From positions 36,635,570-36,699,569 of the forward strand of contig NC_054548.1 of the NCBI RefSeq assembly GCF_017654505.1: 64,000 nt of DNA, given 5' to 3'. Below are positions 46,808-57,970 of the stretch, piece after piece (the stretch's first letter is position 1; the number at the start of each line of letters is the position of its first letter). Below the pieces are notes generated by a model. The model worked only from the letters and a program-made list of their open reading frames with translations, was not told where the DNA came from and made no database searches. The position numbers and the translations under genes are program-made. Source of the DNA: Polyodon spathula. Lineage: Eukaryota; Chordata; Actinopteri; Acipenseriformes; Polyodontidae.

Positions 46808-47326
46808 AGAAAATAAAAGGTTGTAAGACAAACAAAACACAGGACACGGCACTTTAGCCAAAACAAAGAGATAAACAAAACATACTAACACTAAACAGAC
46901 AAACAAACAAGTGGACGAACAAACAAACACGGTGAGTTAAAGTAATTGACTTTATTTTTGGACTTTTCTCCTCTCCACACCCGTTCTGCACTCACCGAAC
47001 ACACAACACTGAGTGAGTGAAAACATGCTACTTTTATGTAGCTGTACTGAGACTCGATTGCTAATCAATCATTCAAGGAGTCTCGGTACAACTGCACGTG
47101 AATTAAGTGTAATTCCCCATGCTCACATATTACATTTTACCTGCACGTGAAGTGTTATGCAATCCTCATGCCTAAATACAAATATACCTTTTAAACACTC
47201 GTTTGCATAATCCATATTATATCCTGTGTATTTTATACATAAACATAAACATAAACACCAACATTAACACACTACATACAAAATAAAGCACCGAAATACA
47301 CACAGGGGCGGGGCAACATTGCCACA
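46808..47326 (-). mobile_element. LTR of the same family as the two solo LTRs, truncated (copy 3)
   Basis: On the minus strand it starts TGTGGCAATGTTGCCCCGCC and carries TTTGTATTTAGGCATGAGGA, GTGAGTGCAGAACGGGTGTG and, near its end, CTTTTATTTTC. It stops before the AATAAACC poly-A region present in copies 1 and 2, so its 3' end is lost at about 46808. The start matches that of copy 2 (TGTGGCTATGTGCCCC), which helps fix the family's 5' end. Confidence 0.7.
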
Positions 47327-48560
47327 GATGGACACAAATTGTACTGGTGGTCTTTAGCTGGCTTAAGCTATAAGTCATAAACCTTTGCAGCAAGCTAAAC
47401 AGGTAAATGTATCCTAACCCGAGTAGATTGAGAGGCTGTCATTATAAGGGTTGTTTGGCAGGTGGCAAGCTGTGTCAGTTCTTTGATGGAGGATGCAACA
47501 CATTGTAGATCTCAAGCTGCCAATACCACCTCATCAATCTTTTCTATTAAATCCCGTAGGCCTGTAGTGTCAACATCATCTTTGCGGCTACATAGAGAGA
47601 GAGAGAAAGAGAGAGGGAGAGAGAGAGAGAGACTAAAGGTGAAATCAAAGTTGACATATTTTTAGCATATAATGCCATTGTTCTGTATTATATTTTTGCT
47701 GTATTTCTTTTGCTAATACAGGTCATTTACACCTACATACTAAACCCTCACATTTGAAGTGACTGTTTTAGAACTATTTGGCTTCATACAATGTTGCAAA
47801 ATAAAACAAAATTATACAAAATAAAAACATAAACAAAAATATATACTTGTGTTATACACTGGTGCTGACTTTATTTACCCATATCAATCAACATATGTAT
47901 GTTTTAGTTAATAAGCCTATCAAGACAGGTCACCATACAAACATACCAGGTTCTTATTTTCTTGTTGGAAGGTGGAAACTCCTGCAAATCTAATTCTAAT
48001 ACAACACACTAATTGTTTCCAGTACATTAAACCTTTAGGGAAAAAACACACATTTAATATCAACAAAGGGTTAGCAAAGTCACATTTACTGGGTATTGTG
48101 TTTGTAACAAAAAACCCTGCTTAAAAAAACAAAACAAAACATACTGCATTTATGTACTATATGTTAATTGAGTGAACAGTTTTTATTTTCTTGAAATATC
48201 TGAATGCAAATGTCAAAGGAAAACATTTTATTATCATGGGATGGTGGAAGTGGAGGCTTTACGGAAGAATTTGTCCTGGAGGTGGGCTGAAAACTGACCA
48301 CCTTCTGGCGCCTCCTCTCAACTATATTTATATTTTCTGTATCCTATGCTTGATTTTACTCCTAAAGGTAACCATATGTATGTGTTTTTGCTATAATTGC
48401 TCTTACTTGAAATCATTCCTATCCATTTACTCTACTTACCACTTGCTCTTAATGAAATTTACCATTTTAAGCAAATATTTTTACTATAAATTTAACTGCT
48501 CTTAGTTGAAATCACTCTCAAACATAATATATATTTCCTCTTATTTGATTTTGCTCTTAA
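47327..48560. other. No firm gene; a splice-flanked frame near 47.5 kb
   Basis: On the minus strand, after a CT-rich tract and TAG at about 47592, RKDDVDTTGLRDLIEKIDEV and VLAA precede a stop. This looks exon-like, but its phase does not fit the neighbouring candidate exons. A GA microsatellite occupies 47593-47632. The rest is AT-rich. Confidence 0.35.
47593..47632. repeat. (GA)n microsatellite, imperfect
   Basis: GAGA units with AAAG and GGGA interruptions. Confidence 0.95.
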
Positions 48561-48569
48561 CCTTATTTT

Positions 48570-48890
48570 GCCCTTTTTAAAAGTTTGCCATAGTAAAAGC
48601 ATAGCAAAGCATAGTGAAAGCATGGTAAAGCACAGGGAAGCAATGTAAAGAACAGTGAGGTATGGTAAAGCATATTAATAAACATGGTAAACCAGGGTAA
48701 ATTATGGTTAATACAAGGTATTGCCATGGAAAAAGCATTGTACAAGTCCTAAAATACAGTGCAACAATACCATGGTGAACTTGTATACGGTTTGACTTAA
48801 TTGTATTTTATAACTGGTCATACCTGTAATGTGATATTTTGTAACAACTGTAAGTCCCCTGCCTAAGGGTGTCTGCTAAAAAATAAATAA

Positions 48891-48948
<58 letters not shown>
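48570..48948 (+). mobile_element. Retroposon (SINE-type) tail with degenerate tandem words and (AAT)n
   Basis: The 3' part TGTAACAACTGTAAGTCCCC, TGCCTAAGGGTGTCTGCTAA, AAAATAAATAAATT matches the widespread fish SINE/LINE tail (GTAAGTCGCCCTGGATAAGGGCGTCTGCTAA). An AAT microsatellite at 48894-48948 is its 3' tail. Upstream, at 48590-48710, words like AGCATGGTAAAGCA recur degenerately about every 10-20 bases. Confidence 0.6.
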
Positions 48949-48949
<1 letters not shown>

Positions 48950-49137
48950 AGACTATCCTGGGTTAATTTTCTGGTTCTGCTTTAATATACTTATAAATGG
49001 TCAGAATGCTGAGTATTCCTTATACAATATATATTACATTTATAGGGACGTCACTGGATAGCGGAATTAGAGATTTTAGAAAATGGAGATGAACATAGCT
49101 GATACAAGACATGCTAATAGGTGATTTAAAAGATTAC

Positions 49138-49330
49138 CTCTTGTCCCCTCTGAATCAAATATTTCATTCCCTTGTATATCTGTAAGAACAAGTGGCTCTT
49201 CACTGCTATGGGCTTCTTTCACCTTTGTTGCTATTCCCATCACTGTCGCCTCAAACTCCATAAAGCGAATCACCACCATTCTGCTGGGCTTCAGCTTTCC
49301 ACCCACTGACTCAGCAATCACTGGATTGAT
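49138..49330 (-). CDS. Candidate internal coding exon, unknown gene
   Basis: Minus strand. A T20 tract and TAG (49331-49333) precede an open stretch of 193 bases, ending at a donor AGAG|GTAATC (49137). Translation: INPVIAESVGGKLKPSRMVV, IRFMEFEATVMGIATKVKEA, HSSEEPLVLTDIQGNEIFDS, EGTR. The upstream frame has a stop exactly at the acceptor and codon use looks protein-like. It ends with one base of the next codon, compatible with the exon at 46527. I do not recognise the family. It could be a host gene or an exon of a captured sequence. Confidence 0.42.
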
Positions 49331-49339
49331 CTACCATTT

Positions 49340-49360
49340 AAAAAAAAAAAAAAAAAAAAA
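49340..49360. repeat. Poly-A tract
   Basis: Plus-strand A21. On the minus strand it is the pyrimidine tract before the candidate exon acceptor. Confidence 0.95.
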
Positions 49361-49690
49361 CACTTTTAATGAAGTATTTGCTGCCCTTGCATTTTAAGTC
49401 ACTATGCAGACCTTTCACTACAATGTATTATCTCATAATGGTAAATGATTGCAGCATAGGACATGAAATACAAAACACATACATAAATAAATAATTAAAT
49501 AAATAATTAAAGAAAAGCCTTTCTAATAAATAATAGAGTACAATTATTGATAATATACCATAAAAACAACACAAATAATACACAATAGAGGTCTGTTGTG
49601 TGAAATTTAATTACTTTAAATTTAAAAGGAAATTGATGTGGAAGTAAATAAGACAATTACTTCACAGAGTAATTTTAAAAGGTCATTTAT
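49361..49690. other. AT-rich, no gene seen
   Basis: Only A/T-rich short words and a CA run starting near 49697. Confidence 0.6.
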
Positions 49691-49696
49691 TATTTC

Positions 49697-50162
49697 ACAC
49701 ACACACACACACATGCAGTTACATACACAGATGATATACTGCGAATAACGATATCCCTAACGGGACACAACCCAACAAGGTTACATACAAAGATTATATT
49801 AATCACAGATCAATACAATCCATGAGACACAACTGAACTAATTCTTACCCTTCCAAGCAGATCGGGAGAGCCCTTCGACCCTGGTAAGAGAAAGCAGCTG
49901 TCTCCAAGAAATTACCGAGCAAGACTGCGCGCTAATCCTCACGGCTGACTCTCATCAGAGCAGGGGAGAACCCCATCCTTTATAACTTACCAAGTTAGGC
50001 TTTTGCATGCGAGAGAGTAATTGGCCAGATCACTCCCTCGAGGCTCGGCCCTCTGAATAAACCATTCCTTTCCCTAGAACATTCTAACAAAAACAAGTTA
50101 TATAAACGTGACAAAAACAAGTTATATAAGATACAGGGTTATTATAGGGCAAGGGCACAGAT
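49697..50162 (-). mobile_element. Possible LTR (minus strand), uncertain
   Basis: Read on the minus strand from 50162: TGTGCCCTTGCCCTATAATA, then twice TTATATAACTTGTTTTTGT-like, then TTATAAAGGATGGGGTTCTC (a TATA box and start-like region). GC-richer R/U5-like DNA follows and the segment fades into a CA microsatellite (49697-49713). No coding sequence is attached. A non-LTR repeat or a promoter is an alternative. Confidence 0.3.
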
Positions 50163-50870
50163 GAACTCGAACGCATTTCTAGAACTTTCTAGAACACACT
50201 TTTTTTATTACAAGGTCGATTTAGAAACAGGTGCAACCCTTAACCCTAACATTTTGTTAAAGGAAACACAAGTTTCATTGTACATTATCAGATGTGAGGT
50301 GGCCATGCTAAAATATTTTTTACAAACAGTAAATACTGTTTTTTTTTTGTAAAAAGCATCTCTTTTTTCTATGGTTTTTGTTATCTGTTTTGAACAGGCT
50401 GAGTTTCAGACTATTTCACTTTGTTTTAAGGAAAGCCTAGTGTGTTCATTCATTTCATGTATGACATGTACCTGTAACCCTTACAGTTAAAGAGTTATAG
50501 CCACACATCTTACAACAGTAGAAAACAGGTGAGAATAGCTTGGACCCTAAAGAGTGTACCATAACCATATTTTTTATATTATGTTTTAGGGTTGTTTAAT
50601 CTAAAAACATTGGATTTAAATTAAAAGCATAGTTTTTAACATCCATATCTATGTAACAGTAACCCATTAATAATTAGGGTACACTTATAATTTGCACCAA
50701 CAGCAGCTTGTGAAAAACTATAGTCCGTAGACAGCATTTTTTTAATTTTTTTATAATGGTACAATAAGAGATATTAAGATAGAAAATCATGTTTTTTTTT
50801 TCTTTTTAATTAATTATCCTCAATAAATCTTACGCACCTGGAAAATACATCCATATTTCACCGCTGTCAT
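50163..50870. other. No recognised gene
   Basis: AT-rich. The frame 50161-50352 lacks any domain. Confidence 0.55.
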
Positions 50871-50936
50871 CAATCAATCTTTATTTTATATAGTGCCTTT
50901 CATAGTGGACAGCCATCACAAAGAGCTTGTCATGTC
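50871..50936 (-). mobile_element. LINE 3' tail (short copy 1)
   Basis: ATCAATCAATCTTTATTTTA, TATAGTGCCTTTCATAGTGG, ACAGCCATCACAAAG. Its inverse is the well-known fish LINE tail ending AAAGATTGATTGAT. Same family as 54124-54190. Confidence 0.7.
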
Positions 50937-51530
50937 CTCGTCTCTTAAAGTTACCAGTTTATTTCCTTTAAATTATAACAAACTTATCCATTTCTAGCTA
51001 AGTGTTCGGAACCGTTTCATTAAAACTATAATAAAACATGCTGAAAAATCAATTTCCGGGGCACTGCTAGCACATAGGAAACAGTATCACTTTAGAATAG
51101 TCCTATTGAGGAAATGGAAATCTTTAAACAACACCGACTGTCCAAAGACATATTTTTAGTAATTATAACAAAAAAGCCAAAAAAATGAAAATAAAATTGT
51201 AAATTAAATATTGATATTCAGAAAACAACCAAAACTAACTGCAGAGCATGCCATTTAGAGCCCACTGATTGGCAAAGTCATGTCGCCAATGGACTCTGCA
51301 TGGGTGTGCTCTCAAAGAACCCGGGAACGGACAAGAGCTCTGAACATGGCTCTGCAGTAAAAAAGACCCTCCCTGGCAATCTTTCACTTTCTGGTTTTGT
51401 AAATGGACAAAGACAGAAATTAGAAAAAAATAGCTTGTTATTTGTTTTCTAAGATGTGATTGTTATGAACAATATGAGAAATGGGGAAGCAAGCCAAAAT
51501 CCCTTTTTGTATTTAATTCTTTAAAATCAG
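50937..51530. other. No recognised gene
   Basis: Mixed AT-rich sequence without domain-bearing frames. Confidence 0.55.
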
Positions 51531-51533
51531 AAA

Positions 51534-51770
51534 ATGGAAAACGACTTGTTTTTTTATTTCCCTGCTCAAAAAGCTAAATTGAAAAACATGTTTTCTCATT
51601 TTCCAATTGCCGTTTTCAAAAAGGAAAAGCAATGGACTGAATGTTCATGGACCGTAAATCAATGGCTGTCAGTATGGTGTGATTATTATTTCTGGAGATG
51701 GCCAAACTGTTACAAGAGAGACAGGTTGAATTTAAACCAGTATGGAAGGCATATTAGCAACCAGTATTGA
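51534..51770 (+). pseudogene. L2-type LINE ORF1 C-terminus (SGNH esterase end)
   Basis: The frame gives WTVNQWLSVWCDYYFWRWPN, CYKRDRLNLNQYGRHISNQY. The ending corresponds to FW.R..LYKRDGLHPNR.G..IL of the esterase-like ORF1 of L2-type LINEs. The catalytic DxLH has become DRLN, so the last catalytic histidine is lost. It is followed about 100 bases later by ORF2 sequence in the expected order. Confidence 0.6.
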
Positions 51771-51894
51771 AAACTAATTAACCAGTTATTTAAACTCATG
51801 AGGAGGGTAAATGGGTATATAGATGGGGCTAGTCAAAGTTTAAAGGTAGAGCACATCAAGGTGGCGTCACACTGACATGTTTTTGAGATGCACA

Positions 51895-52330
51895 AGTCCA
51901 AATTTAAATAATCTTATAACTATACCCACCAATGCATTTTTCAACCTTTTTCAGCTGATTGTGTTAATTTACACTTAGCTTTATTCAATATTAGGACTCT
52001 ATTAGGACTCTATGAAATAAAGCTTCCTTAGTTTTATTGTACATCACAACCTTGATTTTTTATTCTTAACCAAAACCTGGCTCAGTGTTGATATTTTTGT
52101 GGTTGAGGCGTCTCCTATTTTTTCTGCAGATTGTACAACTGCAATTGTAAATAAAGTGTTGACGAGTATTCTTCATTCGCACCTGCCCAAATCTTTTCGG
52201 TCAGAATCTGCAGATTTCCTATCTGTTAGACACGACAGGATTCTTTTACTTAGAGATTTTAATGACATTCAATCTTATCCAAAGTTTTATAAGAGCTTTT
52301 AGATTCTCTTCATTATTGGTTATTAGATTT
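51895..52330 (+). pseudogene. L2-type LINE ORF2 endonuclease remnant
   Basis: Translated pieces: PNLNNLITIPTNAFF, then IVHHNLDFLFLTKTWLSVD, VVEASPIFS and HDRILLLRDFNDIQSYPKFY. Living relatives read LFNIRSL..K...I.......LDFLFLTETWL and ILLLGDFNIHFDN. The catalytic ETW glutamate is lysine here (TKTW) and G of GDFN is R. RT is not seen downstream, though 52360-52580 may hold further decayed sequence. The nuclease would nick target DNA. Confidence 0.72.
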
Positions 52331-53459
52331 TCATTTCTCGGGGCTTAGCTGTTCATAATTTGTCAACAGTAGATAATTTTTGCATTGCATTTTTGCCTTT
52401 ACCCAATAAGAAGGTTGTGCATACTATTAAAACATGCATAATAAATTATTCAACTGCAAGCAGGTTTTCTGAAATAGCGAAACTAGTGATAAGTTCGTTG
52501 ACAGTGGCAGCCAAAACCAGCTATAAAATGGTGAAATATGGTGTGATACTCTCCACAATAAAACTAAAGTCAATTTAGTTAACCTTTCTTGCATCTTCTG
52601 CACACTAGAGAGCGTAATTCGATTACAAACTGGTTTAGCACAGATTATTACTGCAATACAGTCTATCACCAGCAGGTGCCATACACTGAAGCTTGTGAAT
52701 ACCAATAGAACAAAGCTTAAACTGAGTTAGTTATTATTGTACTGTACTGTACGATTGTGGTAACAGCTTGACTATGTTGAAGCCTACAGTATTTGAAGAA
52801 GTTAAGCAGCAACAATTGATTCGGCTAAAACATTGTCTAATAGTTTATTTTTAATGTGTGTGCACATCAACAGTAAGCACAGCAAGTAAATAAATATCCG
52901 ACTTATCATCATTTATTTTCCTAGAAGTAATGAACAGGTTTCTTGTTTACAACGCATTTACCAAGGGTGACAAAAGCTGACAATGTACAGTTAGAGTTAC
53001 AATACAGGACTACTAGCGAATACAGTAATTATATTGTAGCAGGCATGGCCGACCTGAGACCTGCTGCCCACTGCTGGAAGTTTAGGGACACTGCATTCTG
53101 GCAGGCACCTCCCAGAAAAAAGCTGGGAAGGAGATACAGATTATGTAAATAGGTGTAAAGTATTGATGTCATAAATGTTTTGCTGAGAAAAAAATGGTTT
53201 AGTTTTACATTGTAAGTAGCTAGTGTTTTACTTCAATTTAGAACCAATTGATGAAGCAATTTTATGTTTCACTGAATTGGTTAGGGCAAATGTATTTTCC
53301 CCTACACATTGGAAGCTAACTAGTTCCCAGACAAGTGTGAGAACGAAATGCAAGTTAAAGTAACATCTGGGGGAAGTGATTAATGTCATTGCTTGCTTTC
53401 GAATAATGAAGGTGAAACAGAATCAGCAAGTCAACCAGGACATCAAAAAGAAGTGACTT
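52331..53459. other. No firm gene
   Basis: May contain further decayed L2 sequence to about 52735 (KTSYKMVKYGVILSTIKLKS); nothing recognisable after that. Confidence 0.45.
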
Positions 53460-53764
53460 TGTTTAGTAATTAACAGTTTAATTAAAATATTGAATCGGCT
53501 CAAAACACGGTCATGTGATCAAAAATAAAAACCTAAAACTTCAAGCCCTAGTTCTTTCTGTTTCGAAATGCTGTATCTGCATCTATCTAGTGCCAAATTG
53601 TTCAGCAGTTTTTCTGGCATTTACAAGTTTAATAACTTTAATTCTGTCATCTAGGGATGAGCTGTTTCTCCACATTTTCTCTCTTCCTTTACAAGAGAGT
53701 GTTGTTGTTTTATTTATTACGGATAAAAGACCGCTAAAATAGTTGCGCTTAGACAGATGGTCGC
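53460..53764. mobile_element. Possible pogo/Tigger-like element, left part of split copy
   Basis: AAGACCGCTAAAATAGTTGC and CAGATGGTCGC abut the piggyBac-type insertion. The other side (58181-58284) continues with AAGTGGTCGCTTAGGCTAGG, GTGGTCGCTAAATAAAGACG and ends GCAGGTTTGACTGTA. GGTCGC words and an AGGTTTGACTGTA end recall pogo/Tigger-type termini. The opposite terminus was not found, so the 53460 limit is nominal. Confidence 0.35.
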
Positions 53765-54123
53765 TTAACCCTTTGTGGTCCTATGTGGGACCAGGTCCAA
53801 CATTACAATTTTTCCTTTCCGGTCTGATGTCGTATCCTGTCTGACATCATCAAAAAGGCATCAATCACAGGTCCCTAATTGGTTTTTCTCCAGAAAATGC
53901 AGGGAAAAGCTTTCAATGGCCAAGAAAGGCCAAAAAAGAAACCAGAGGCAGAACTGAGCAATACGCATAGTCCCTTCAACAGACACAACACGGACATAAA
54001 TATACAAAACAGCTGTTTCCGCATCCAGCACTCAAAGAAAATCACAGACATTTGCCAGTGCTTTTTGAGATGTTATAGTAAAAAAATAATGACTTGGATA
54101 GCATTATTGAGGAATTTGGTGAT

Positions 54124-54301
54124 CAATCGATCTATTTTATATAGAGCCTTTCATAGTGGACCACCATCACAAAGCGCTTTACAGAATGCAGTAACAAGAA
54201 AATCCATAATACTTCAAATACAGAGAAATGCATAATACATGATATACAGTTAGAAAAAATGCATAATAAATTAAATACAGTGGAAAGTACTTAGTACATG
54301 A
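54124..54301 (-). mobile_element. LINE 3' tail (copy 2), left part; right part about 57804-57970
   Basis: ATCAATCGATCTATTTTATA, TAGAGCCTTTCATAGTGGAC, CACCATCACAAAGCGCTTTA is the fish LINE tail on the minus strand. It is followed by words such as AAATACAGTGGAAAGTACTT, which resume after the hAT element (57837: AAATACAGTGGAAAGTGCTT). The sequence therefore contained a short tandem repeat or was split by the hAT insertion. Confidence 0.65.
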
Positions 54302-55446
54302 CAGTGGCGGTTGGTTAACAGTGTTCGCATGTTCTCCAAAACCCCAGCATTTTTGTAAATGAATTACGCTTCCCATCGTCTGGGTGACATGCGTTTCATT
54401 TCCCCCCACTCACGTGCCACTGCAGCTCATCCCATCTGTTTAATAGAGTGAAGACGGGCTGTGTTCGTTCAGAAATGCGAGCACCTAAACCCACTGTGCA
54501 CATGCGCAGTAGCAACCAGCCGTCAGCCTGGACTGGTTATGATTGGTTTAAAAAGGTCTGGATGGAGCACAGCCTGGTAGTGAACACGGCGATCAGGTGA
54601 TCAGTGCGCATGTATCAAGATAACCAAGGCTAAATACAAACTGCACAAAACTGTGTCTCTCAGTCTTGCAGTGTTGCTTTGCAAAACGACAGAGCACGTT
54701 TAAACTTTTTCCATATTGCTAATCTAATTATTCTAAAAGTATCTAAAGTCGAATTATTCTTGTCTATCTTTGTCTATCTTTATTTGATATTTGATTTCAC
54801 ATTCCACACATATTGTTGTTTTCATAATTTTAATTTGCCTTTATTTTACGCCATTTCTCCCATTTTCTCCCGTTGCTTCTTGGTGCGTTCGGCAGTTTTG
54901 TTGTTAATTTACCAAGTACTGACCACTACCTATTTAGGATAATCAGTTATTAAATATAACGTACAGTATATGTGTATTTTATTTTTATAATATTTAATAG
55001 ATTTTTTAAATCCTGTTGATTCGTGTCAGGTCTTTTTTCTTTATTTTTCTAGATGTTTTTTTTTTTAATTTTTTATATTAGATCATCAGTCTTCTCTGCC
55101 ACTTCTGCCTGTTTGAGTAAATCGGTCAATAAATAAATATAAACTCCTGTCAATACGAGTCAGGTCTTTTTTCTTTCTTTTTTTTTCTAGACTTTTTAAA
55201 ATATTAAATCAGTCTTTTCTGCCACTACTAGCTGTTTAAAAAAATTGGTTAATAAATAAATTAATTTTTTTTTTCATTCATTGGCCTTAATTAGGAATTC
55301 CATTTAAGGTTTTATTGTTTCCTCTTCTTGAGTTGGATTGGATTAAATTTAAGTCATTAAGTATTTAAATTATACAATTATTATTATTTTTTATTTTTTT
55401 ATTTTTTTTCCTGAATTTGGATTTAAGTACATTTCATGTTTGTTTT

Positions 55447-55452
<6 letters not shown>

Positions 55453-55538
<86 letters not shown>
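55453..55538. repeat. (CA)n followed by (TA)n microsatellite
   Basis: About 30 CA units (55453-55512), then TA to 55538, just upstream of the hAT transposase start. Confidence 0.98.
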
Positions 55539-55565
55539 TGCCATGTTTTAATATTTTAAGAAGAC

Positions 55566-57770
55566 ATGAATACAGTAGAATTTCTGTTATCAAATAATTT
55601 TGCTACACTGGAGGCAGTGCAGAAACTCCAAATCAAAAGGTTGGGACCCAGCAGACCTCCCATAAAATTAGTGCAGGTGAACAGTGACAGAGGACGAGCA
55701 TACACTCGAACATTTAACAAGTCCTGGTTTAAGCCAAGGCCATGGGGTTGTGCAAGTGAAAGCCACAATGCACTGTTTTGCTTTCCTTGTCTCCTTTTTG
55801 CTAAGGCTCGGGGTGACACTGATACAGCATGGTCAAGAACGTTAGGTTATTACCATTACCTTGATTCCCTGAAAGAGAATGACAACCATTACCGAATGGG
55901 AAAGAGGTATCATGTGGGCTCTGTGGCTATCGCCGTGAGGCTGTACTGTCGGTAATCTGGAGCCACCACAGCTTTGGTACAGCTTCCCATTTGGTAATGG
56001 TTGTCATTCAATTGAAAGGGAATGTTAGGTTATTACCATAACCCTGGTTCTCTGAAAGAGAATGACAACCATTACCCTTCGAGGTCGTGTCCCCAGCTGA
56101 CCTCTGATTTCAAAAGAAAATGGTGATATGCTACTGTGGGGAAGTCCCTTTTCAGCAGGAGTTGGGAGGGACTTCCCCCTCACAGCAGGGCCCTGATAGG
56201 GCAGCTTTTTTTTTATATATGCTCAGTGATTGACGGTCAAAGAGGGTTCTTTCCCATTTGGTAATGGTTGTCATTCAATTGAAAGGGAACTGAAGTTACA
56301 GACCTGCAACATCTGTCCTCCAAATAAAACATTTCTAGAGTTCATAAAACATGTGAAATCCGTCTAGGTATGTTAGATAGAGTGAATATTGCTGTCCAGC
56401 TTAGCAGTGCTTACCGAAACACCGCAAAAAAGCACAATGAAGAAGTGTCTAAAAAGCGACACATACTTACACGCATCATTGAGTGCATTATTAAAGTTCT
56501 GTGGAGCTTTTGAATTGGCCACATGAGGTCAAGATGAAACATCATCATCATCTAATCCTGGTGTGTTTCTTGGACTGGTAGATTTTGTTTCAAAGATTGA
56601 CCAGGCCAAAGAAACACACTTGAAGATCGCCACAGTCTTTAAAGGCACTTCAAAGACTGTTCAAAATGAACTTTTAAGCTGCACGTTAGAGGTTTGCAGG
56701 GAAAATATTGTGAAAGAACTGAAACAGACTGATTATGTTGCTATTCAAGTGGATGAAACCAGTGACATTACAAATATTTCCCAAAGTGTACTAGTTTTTA
56801 CATACATTGTTCCCAAAACTGGACACTTTTTGGGTTCACTGAGTTGAAACATGGAAATGCTGAAACTATTTCTACTGCCATTATGCAACAGCTAGATGCC
56901 AAATGGTTTTGCCATAGCCTCAAAGTTTCTGAACTTCCTGTACTTGTTCCAAAAGATAATGCTGAAAGTGGATATTTTTTATGGGAAACTTCAGCCAAGA
57001 AATATCACATCTGTTGATGCTAATGCAGCAGTCACTCAATTTTTTTAAAGCATTCAGGACATCCGAGCATCTGTTGGAACATTAGAATCCAGCCTCCTTG
57101 AGAACCTGCCACCAATGCGAAAAAAAAGAGGCGGCCCAAATACTACTGAATATTGTGATACAGCTGCCTTGAAAATTTGTGATATCATAATCTCTCATGT
57201 CAAGGAACGGTTTGCCTTCAGAAAGCACCTTGTTGCTGCAAAATTGCTACAGAGTTACCGTTTTGATGAGTATCAGGTAGCTTTCCCAGACAGTGTACTA
57301 GAAGAAACAGTTCAAGCATATCCAGTGCTTGGAAAGACCTTTTTATGCATTGACTTACAAACTGTGTATGAAACGAAAGATTTTAAAAGTGCGGAAAATG
57401 GATTAAGTATGCTTGAACTGATGATATATAACAGCTTGGAAAAAACTTTTCCAGAGATTATAAAACTAGTGAAGATAATTATTACCACTACACACTGAAA
57501 TGGATAAAAACCTTCTAGAGAAACAGTATGAAAACTGAACGATTAAATGCTTTAGCCATGTTATCAATTGAAAAAGACATGATGACTGACATTCCTGACT
57601 TTAATAATAAAGTAATTGAAAAGTGTGCCACAATAAGACACAGCAGAGCAAACTTTTTGTATTGCTTCCAGCAAGAAACAGATCCACTAGATAGTGCATC
57701 TACCACTGAGGTCGACCCCCTGGACGCCATCCCCACAGACCCCACCCCGTCAGCTACATCTGACGTGTGA
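55566..57770 (+). pseudogene. hAT transposase (ZMYM1/TTF-finger type), interrupted and internally deleted
   Basis: Starts MNTVEFLLSNNFATLEAVQK, then LQIKRLGPSRPPIKLV and HNALFCFPCLLFAKARGDTD TAWSRT: the TTF-type zinc region of vertebrate hAT-derived proteins. After a 450-base insertion it resumes with EVTDLQHL, MLDRVNIAVQLSSAYRNTAK, KHNEEVSKKRHILTRIIECI. The frame 56563-56847 adds GLVDFVSKIDQAKETHLKIA and YVAIQVDETSDITNISQSVL (first catalytic Asp region). Frame 57115-57498 gives the C-terminal part with GLSMLELMIYNSLEKTFPEI, and 57528-57770 RLNALAMLSIEKDMMTDIPD. The hAT dimerisation core (the AERCFS region) between these is deleted. Stops and shifts (56310, 56510, 56847) make it inactive. It normally cuts and pastes DNA in the nucleus. 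Confidence 0.85.
55841..56290. mobile_element. Tandem inverted termini of a DIRS/Ngaro-type element inserted in the hAT ORF
   Basis: Two direct units, 55841-56023 and 56024-56290. Each begins GTTAGGTTATTACCAT.ACC, then CCCTGAAAGAGAATGACAAC-like sequence. Each ends GGTAATGGTTGTCATTCAAT TGAAAGGGAA. Each unit is thus an inverted pair, related to those at 1746 and 44738. Removing 450 bases restores the hAT reading TAWSRT-EVTDLQHL. No target duplication apart from shared GAAC, as expected for a recombinase-integrated element. All coding sequence of the insertion is missing. Confidence 0.8.
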
Positions 57771-57970
57771 ACAACTAAAAATTTTGGCCACCAGCTGCCA
57801 CTGATACATGATAGTAGCAATTAAATAGTACACTAAATACAGTGGAAAGTGCTTAATACATGAAATAGTACATTAACTAGAGTGAGAAGTGAATAATACA
57901 TGATAGTAACATAATACGTGAAATAGTATCAGCAACACAACAGCTAATAGTAGACATCAGGCTTAAAGAG

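Larger units (their letters stand above)
54302..57803 (+). mobile_element. hAT transposon with terminal repeats and 8-bp target duplication
   Basis: Left end CAGTGGCGGTTGGTTAA; right end, inverted, CAGTGGCAGCTGGTGGCC. Flanking octamers GTACATGA (54294-54301) and ATACATGA (57804-57811) match at 7 of 8. The 3.5-kb interior carries a transposase pseudogene on the plus strand, a CA/TA microsatellite and an inserted block of tyrosine-recombinase-element termini. The 5' region (54400-54620) is GC-richer and may hold the promoter. Confidence 0.88.
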
